Assembly: GCF_017355955.1 (NCBI RefSeq)
Contig: NZ_JAFFID010000004.1
Location: 124,001-188,000 of the forward strand
Source: Sabulibacter ruber
GTDB taxonomy: Bacteria > Bacteroidota > Bacteroidia > Cytophagales > Hymenobacteraceae
DNA length: 64,000 nt
Reading direction: 5' to 3'
The translations under genes were made by a program, and so were the position numbers. The notes beneath the pieces are model-generated. The model was given only the letters and a program-made list of their open reading frames with translations. It did no database searches and was not told the DNA's origin. Shown here one piece after another: positions 59,632-64,000 of the stretch (its first letter is position 1; every line of letters starts with the position of its first letter).

Positions 59632-60390
59632 TCACCAGCCTTCTTTGAACCCGTGTCTGAGGGCATTTTCGTACTTCTCCATATTAAACTTGTACAGGTT
59701 GGGGGCTTTGTGCGCGCCTCCTTTTCTGGGTTCCTCCAGTTTGTCCAGTATGTCATAGGCCAGCATCTTCCGGTAGAAGTTTCCGCGGTTCAGCTTTTTG
59801 CCCAGAATGATTTCATACAGTTTTTGCAGCTCTGGCATGGTGAACTCAGCGGGCAGCAGATTGTACCCGATGGGTTTGTAGTTCAGTTGCCTTCTTAAGG
59901 TTTCCAGCGCTTCCAGAAGGATCTTCTGGTGGTCCATCATCAGGGCTGGCAGATTTTCAATATCCTTCCATTCGCAGGCGCTGGAGAGTTCATCTGGCAC
60001 AGGAATTACCTCTGTGTAGTCTACCAGCGCATAGAACCCAACAGAGATAAAGCGCTGTTTGTGCCACAGCGTGTCTGGATACTCCTGGAAGAAGTCCTCA
60101 GAGCGGTTCAGCTCAGAAAAGACACTGAACTGCTGAAGGAAAATGTCTTCGGCCCCGGTTCGTTCCTGCAGAATGCGGGCGGCGGCTTGGTTCATGTCCT
60201 CGTGCTTGCCCATGTAGCCGCCAGGCAATCCCCATCGGTCCTGGTCTTTCACCTTCAACAGCAGAACCTTAAGGGTGGCATCATGAAACCCAAAAACTAC
60301 GCAGTCTATGGAGATATGCGGTATGTAATCCTGCCAGTACAAAGCAGATTTCTGCTCCAGTAAACTTCTCAAGTCTCCCTGGTTCTCCAT
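59632..60390 (-). CDS. NUDIX-fold transcriptional regulator (NrtR-like)
   Basis: The ~252-residue protein starts MENQGDLRSLL (seven codons after an upstream ATG at 60411). Its NUDIX box GGYMGKHEDMNQAAARILQER departs from the GX5EX7REUXEE consensus at two of the acidic positions, so hydrolysis is doubtful. A C-terminal winged helix (FTMPELQKLYEIILGKKLNRGNFYRKM, about residues 180-206) is typical of NrtR-like repressors. These bind NAD-derived or sugar-derived effectors. The regulon is unknown. There is no adjacent sugar or NAD gene. Confidence 0.85.
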   Translation of the reverse strand: MENQGDLRSLLEQKSALYWQDYIPHISIDCVVFGFHDATLKVLLLKVKDQDRWGLPGGYMGKHEDMNQAAARILQERTGAEDIFLQQFSVFSELNRSEDFFQEYPDTLWHKQRFISVGFYALVDYTEVIPVPDELSSACEWKDIENLPALMMDHQKILLEALETLRRQLNYKPIGYNLLPAEFTMPELQKLYEIILGKKLNRGNFYRKMLAYDILDKLEEPRKGGAHKAPNLYKFNMEKYENALRHGFKEGW

Positions 60391-60530
60391 GAGGGTTATA
60401 GTAGGATTCACAATTTGCTGATTTTGGTCAAGGGCCTTCCGAACCGTTCAGGGGATAACGGTTGCTTGAAGTTACTGCCGGAAGTTGGTACTTACAACGG
60501 GTGGGTAGGCGCTCTTTCTGTTCCTACCAT

Positions 60531-60570
60531 CTGTTCTGAGGCAGTTTTCCGCAAAACAGGCGTAAAACAA
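60531..60570. repeat. family A palindromic repeat
   Basis: The copy (CTGTTCTGAGGCAGTTTTCC to AACAGGCGTAAAACA) runs into the typA terminator. Confidence 0.5.
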
Positions 60571-60603
60571 AAAAGCCCTCTTGCAGATGCAAGAGGGCTT
60601 TTC
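60571..60603. terminator. typA terminator
   Basis: AAAAGCCCTCTTGC and GCAAGAGGGCTTTT form a stem with A/T tracts, 17 bases beyond the typA stop on the minus strand. Confidence 0.85.
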
Positions 60604-60619
60604 TATAGATAAGTTATGC

Positions 60620-62425
60620 TTAGTTCTCTGAGTTGCCGTAGCGCTTGCGCTCGTTCTCGTCTAAGTAAATCTTACGCATTCTGATGCTCTTAGGAGTTAC
60701 TTCCAGGTACTCATCCTTCTGGATGTATTCCATGGCTTCTTCCAGGGAGAACACTTTCTTAGGCGCAATCTTCACGTTGTCATCAGAACCGGAGGCACGC
60801 ATGTTGGTCAGTTTCTTTCCTTTCTGGATGTTCACCACCAGGTCATTGCCCCGGCTGTGCTCGCCAATTACCTGACCCATGTACACATCTTCACCCGGCT
60901 CCACGAAGAAGATACCGCGGTCTTGCAGTTTGTCAATGGAGTAGGCCGTTCCTGGGCCCGTTTCCATGGCAATCAAAGAACCGGCAATACGGCCTGGGAT
61001 AGTACCTTTGAACGGCTCATACTGCAGGAAGCGGTGGTTCATGATGGCCTCACCGGCAGTGGCGGTCAAGACGTTGTTACGCAGACCAATCAAGCCGCGG
61101 GCCGGGATGTTGAACTCCAGGTGCTGCAGGTCGCCTTTCGGCTCCATGATGGTCAGTTCGCCTTTGCGCATGGTTACCAGTTCAATTACTTTACCAGCGG
61201 TTTCTTCTGGCACGTCCACTACCAGGTGCTCTACCGGCTCGTGTTTTTGGCCGTCAATTTCTTTGAAGATAACCTGTGGCTGACCTACCTGTAACTCGTA
61301 GCCTTCACGACGCATGGTCTCAATCAACACAGACAAGTGCAGAATACCACGGCCGTACACCAGGAACTGGTCTTCACGGTCGGTCTCGTCTACGCGCAGG
61401 GCCAGGTTTTTCTCGGTTTCTTTGAACAGACGGTCGCGCAGGTGACGGGAAGTCACAAACTTACCTTCTTTCCCGAAGAACGGAGAGTTGTTGATGGTGA
61501 AGAGCATGTTCATGGTTGGCTCATCAATGGCGATGCGGTCCATCGGCTCTGGGTTCTCGAAATCAGCCAGGGTATCGCCAATGTCAAAGCCTTCAATACC
61601 GGTCACGGCGCAGATCTCACCGGCGGCTACTTCGGCCACCTTCACTTTGCCAAGACCTTCAAATACCTGAAGTTCTTTGATCTTCACTTTCTTGATAGAA
61701 CCATCGCGCTTGCAAAGGCTCATGTTGGCTCCCTCTTTCAGGACACCGCGGTGCACGCGCCCAATGGCGATACGGCCCACGAAAGAAGAGTAATCCAGAG
61801 AGGTTACCTGCATCTGCGGCGTACCTTCACGGAACGGGGCAGGAGGGATCACCTCAATAATAGCATCCAATAAAGGAGTGATGTCTTCGGTTGGCTGCAT
61901 CCAGTCGCGGCTCATCCAGCCTTGCTTGCTGGAGCCGTACAGGGTCACGAAGTCCAGCTGGTCTTCAGTGGCATCCAGGTTGAACATGAGGTCAAATACA
62001 GACTCATGCACCTCGTCTGGGCGGCAGTTCTCTTTGTCTACTTTATTTACTACCACAATTGGCTTAAGGCCCAACTGGATAGCTTTTCCTAGCACGAAAC
62101 GGGTCTGGGGCATAGGACCTTCAAAGGCGTCCACCAGCAACAGAACCCCATCGGCCATCTTCAATACACGCTCTACTTCCCCTCCAAAGTCGGCGTGACC
62201 AGGAGTATCGATGATGTTGATTTTAACATCTTTGTACCGAACGGACACGTTTTTGGAAACGATGGTAATGCCGCGTTCCCGCTCCAGGTCGTTGTTGTCC
62301 AGGATCAGGTCGTCAAACTGTTGGTGTGCGTCAAAAATCTTTGAAGCATGGATGATTTTGTCTACCAACGTGGTTTTACCGTGGTCCACGTGGGCAATAA
62401 TCGCGATGTTGCGGATATTTTGCAT
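60620..62425 (-). CDS. typA: translational GTPase TypA/BipA
   Basis: The 601-residue ribosome-binding GTPase has the P-loop AHVDHGKTTL (residues 11-20), DTPGHADFGGEV, NKVDKE and EF-G-like C-terminal domains with the TypA-specific NDLVVNIQKGKKLTNMRASGSD. It acts in stress response and ribosome assembly. The length is complete. Confidence 0.97.
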   Translation of the reverse strand: MQNIRNIAIIAHVDHGKTTLVDKIIHASKIFDAHQQFDDLILDNNDLERERGITIVSKNVSVRYKDVKINIIDTPGHADFGGEVERVLKMADGVLLLVDAFEGPMPQTRFVLGKAIQLGLKPIVVVNKVDKENCRPDEVHESVFDLMFNLDATEDQLDFVTLYGSSKQGWMSRDWMQPTEDITPLLDAIIEVIPPAPFREGTPQMQVTSLDYSSFVGRIAIGRVHRGVLKEGANMSLCKRDGSIKKVKIKELQVFEGLGKVKVAEVAAGEICAVTGIEGFDIGDTLADFENPEPMDRIAIDEPTMNMLFTINNSPFFGKEGKFVTSRHLRDRLFKETEKNLALRVDETDREDQFLVYGRGILHLSVLIETMRREGYELQVGQPQVIFKEIDGQKHEPVEHLVVDVPEETAGKVIELVTMRKGELTIMEPKGDLQHLEFNIPARGLIGLRNNVLTATAGEAIMNHRFLQYEPFKGTIPGRIAGSLIAMETGPGTAYSIDKLQDRGIFFVEPGEDVYMGQVIGEHSRGNDLVVNIQKGKKLTNMRASGSDDNVKIAPKKVFSLEEAMEYIQKDEYLEVTPKSIRMRKIYLDENERKRYGNSEN

Positions 62426-62445
62426 TAGAGGTTATTTTCAGGCCG

Positions 62446-62453
62446 CAAAGGTA
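62446..62453 (-). promoter_or_regulatory. predicted -7 box of typA
   Basis: On the minus strand TACCTTTG is a perfect TAnnTTTG, giving a leader of about 14 bases to the typA ATG. A clear -33 TTG was not found. Confidence 0.5.
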
Positions 62454-62856
62454 AGGTTTTTCTTAGGCTTTTCTATACTTATTCTGAAAAACCCCTTTTG
62501 CCCAACCACTTACGGGTAATTGCTTAAGGTATAAAACACCTGTAAGGGTAGGCTAAGTTCCGGGGAGGTTCTATTCTCTTGGAGAAGATATTTTCAAGGA
62601 ACGGCTTGCTATTCTCCCCAACAATCATTAGTTTTTCTATGGCTTTTATAAGCTGTTTTCTCGTATACAAGAGGGTAGGACTGATTACCGCAATATTCTA
62701 ATTTGCCTAAGATGAAGTACTTAGGCGTTCTTACCAATAGTCCTATATCCAGTGAACTGTTGTTGCCCCAATGCTGAGCGTGTAATTTTTTCTTTACACC
62801 AGGTGAATTACTGACTATCAGAAAAGTCAATATTGTATTAAAACGTTTGGATTTCC
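62454..62856. other. AT-rich gap upstream of the DUF3050 gene
   Basis: No supported gene lies here. A minus-strand frame at 62609-62830 (73 codons) has no family, no promoter and a composition like the surrounding non-coding DNA. No repeat family is recognised. This is the longest AT-rich stretch at the right end of the window. Confidence 0.5.
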
Positions 62857-62889
62857 TTTGCGTAATGAGCGCATCTGAACGTACCTTTA
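62857..62889 (+). promoter_or_regulatory. predicted promoter of the DUF3050 gene
   Basis: TTTG at 62857-62860 and TACCTTTA at 62882-62889 are 21 bases apart. The -7 box is one base off consensus, and the leader would be about 97 bases. Confidence 0.4.
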
Positions 62890-62992
62890 CCTTACAATAT
62901 TTCAGTCTGCGGAGGGGAGAGGCGTTTGAAAAAAGGCGTGGAAGAATCCACGACCTACTGTATCTATCTACATCTTTTTATACCCATATTGT

Positions 62993-63817
62993 ATGCCCCT
63001 AACCTCGGAGAAAACCGGTTATTCCCCCTCTCTTTCGCCAATTTACCAGGAAAGGATAAACTGGCTGCAGCAGGAACTACGCCCGCACCGCGAAGCGCTC
63101 ATGCAGCACCCACTGTATGAGTCTATTTATGATCTGGCAGACCTGCGGGTTTTCATGGAGAGCCACATCTTTGCCGTCTGGGATTTCATGAGCCTGCTGA
63201 AAAGCCTGCAGCGCCACTTAACCTGTGTGGATGTACCCTGGACCCCGCACGGCAGCCCCTCTAACCGCAGGCTCATCAATGAGATTGTGCTGGAGGAAGA
63301 AACCGATGTAGACCCTGAAGGCAACCCCATCAGCCACTTTGAACTGTATGTACGGGCTATGGAAGAGTGCGGCGCCGATACCCGCCTGATCCATGAGTTC
63401 ATGGCCGGTTTGCACCAGGGCAAATCTGTGTTCACCCAATTAGAGAACCTGCCGGTGCCGGGCAACACCCGTGATTTCGTGAAGCACACCTTCCAAATCA
63501 TCCAGAGCGGGCAACCGCACCGCATTGCCGCCGCATTCACCTTTGGCCGCGAGGATGTGATCCCGGATATGTTCCGTTGCCTCATCGGTGACCTGAACCG
63601 CCGCTACCCCGGTACCCTGGACACCTTCCAGTACTATATGGACCGCCACATTCAGCTGGATGACGAGATTCACTCGCCGCTGGCCATGAAAATGGTGTCT
63701 GAACTGTGCGGCGATGACGAGCACAAGTGGGAAGAATGCCGCGAGGAAGCCGTGGCCTGCCAGCGCATGCGCCTGCACCTGTGGGATGGTATTTTGGCTA
63801 AGATCAAACGCCACTAG
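62993..63817 (+). CDS. DUF3050 (heme-oxygenase-like fold) protein
   Basis: The 274-residue, mostly helical protein matches DUF3050 by HPLYESIYDLADLRVFMESHIFAVWDFMSLLKSLQ, then NEIVLEEETD, SHFELYVRAME and FTFGREDVIPDMF. The conserved His and Glu at these helices suggest a di-metal site of the heme-oxygenase-like superfamily. The reaction is unknown. The start ATG at 62993 gives a normal-length product. Confidence 0.85.
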   Translation: MPLTSEKTGYSPSLSPIYQERINWLQQELRPHREALMQHPLYESIYDLADLRVFMESHIFAVWDFMSLLKSLQRHLTCVDVPWTPHGSPSNRRLINEIVLEEETDVDPEGNPISHFELYVRAMEECGADTRLIHEFMAGLHQGKSVFTQLENLPVPGNTRDFVKHTFQIIQSGQPHRIAAAFTFGREDVIPDMFRCLIGDLNRRYPGTLDTFQYYMDRHIQLDDEIHSPLAMKMVSELCGDDEHKWEECREEAVACQRMRLHLWDGILAKIKRH

Positions 63818-63879
63818 GCTTTAAATCCTTTGCCCGTGTGTTGACGTACTGGTAAGCACAGACCTTAACACATACAACT

Positions 63880-64000
63880 ATGGATTTAGAGAACCTGAGC
63901 TCCAACAGCGAGAATATAGAGAACACCGGTTACCTTATATTAAAGGCCTTCAAAGTGAAAGGCACGCAGGCCGAGGAAGTACTGGGTTGGGACGAGATTT
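63880..64000 (+). CDS. start of an unidentified gene, truncated by the window edge
   Basis: The ATG at 63880 opens MDLENLSSNSENIENTGYLI and runs in frame to the last base, giving 40 residues. There is no signal peptide and the first residues are acidic. The family cannot be assigned from this fragment. Confidence 0.55.
   Translation, partial: MDLENLSSNSENIENTGYLILKAFKVKGTQAEEVLGWDEI

Noticed and set aside
62609..62830. 73-codon minus-strand frame as a gene
   Set aside because: No family signature, no promoter box at the right place, and the codon pattern is like the surrounding AT-rich spacer.

Overview
The window is about 64 kb of chromosomal DNA from a Bacteroidota bacterium. It most likely belongs to the Cytophagales, in a Hymenobacteraceae-type genome such as Rufibacter, Pontibacter or a relative; the genus is an inference. 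The evidence is a PorP/SprF protein next to a seven-PKD adhesin that ends in a gliding-motility type-B C-terminal domain (type IX secretion), several TAnnTTTG promoter -7 boxes, a CvfB/DUF5916 cluster, an NrtR-like NUDIX regulator, and the general lack of Shine-Dalgarno sequences. There are no rRNA or tRNA genes, phage genes, transposases or CRISPR arrays that I can support.

Layout. 0-6.5 kb: a methyltransferase, a lipoprotein, a deoxyribosyltransferase-like protein, and a minus-strand operon cvfB / DUF5916 protein / TIP30-like oxidoreductase. 6.7-13.6 kb: a minus-strand surface cluster of PorP/SprF, PKD adhesin and BamA-like barrel. 13.8-16.2 kb: a radical SAM/DUF4130 pair predicted to act on DNA. 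16.5-19.6 kb: purN, a retropepsin-like protease and purH. 20.4-25.9 kb: the rod-shape operon mreB-mreC-mreD-mrdA-mrdB. 26.1-34.3 kb: a conserved hypothetical gene, a 2Fe-2S ferredoxin, thymidine kinase, a tricorn-like protease, an AT-rich orphan lipoprotein and RtcB. 34.4-41.6 kb: MscS channel, fused trehalose-6-P synthase/phosphatase, GH15 glycosidase and an LRR-protein kinase. 41.9-54.9 kb: a sulfur-assimilation island. 55.3-64 kb: polysaccharide deacetylase, cold-shock protein, Gfo/Idh/MocA oxidoreductase, OmpA-family protein, NUDIX regulator, typA, a DUF3050 protein and a truncated gene.

The sulfur island forms a nearly complete route. CysD/CysN make APS from sulfate. CysH carries both iron-sulfur Cys pairs and there is no APS kinase gene, so it probably reduces APS directly. 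CysJ/CysI reduce sulfite to sulfide. CobA and a precorrin-2 dehydrogenase fused to a TSUP permease supply siroheme and probably move a sulfur oxyanion. MetX and a MetZ-type sulfhydrylase use the sulfide to make homocysteine. In front of cysH lies a strong predicted promoter followed by a 22-codon leader ORF with seven Cys codons among its last ten sense codons. This looks like a cysteine-sensing attenuator, and it is the most interesting regulatory signal in the window.

The second striking signal is repeat content. A roughly 40-bp palindrome (arms close to GTTTTAGGGCTGATTTTC and GAAAATCAGCCCTAAAAC) occurs about 25 times, in most non-operonic gaps. One copy lies inside the metX coding sequence and another supplies the last codons of cysN. 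At least seven other hairpin-forming repeat families are interspersed, some as two matching mosaic islands (about 38.0 and 55.0 kb), and two repeat blocks interrupt the cys operon.
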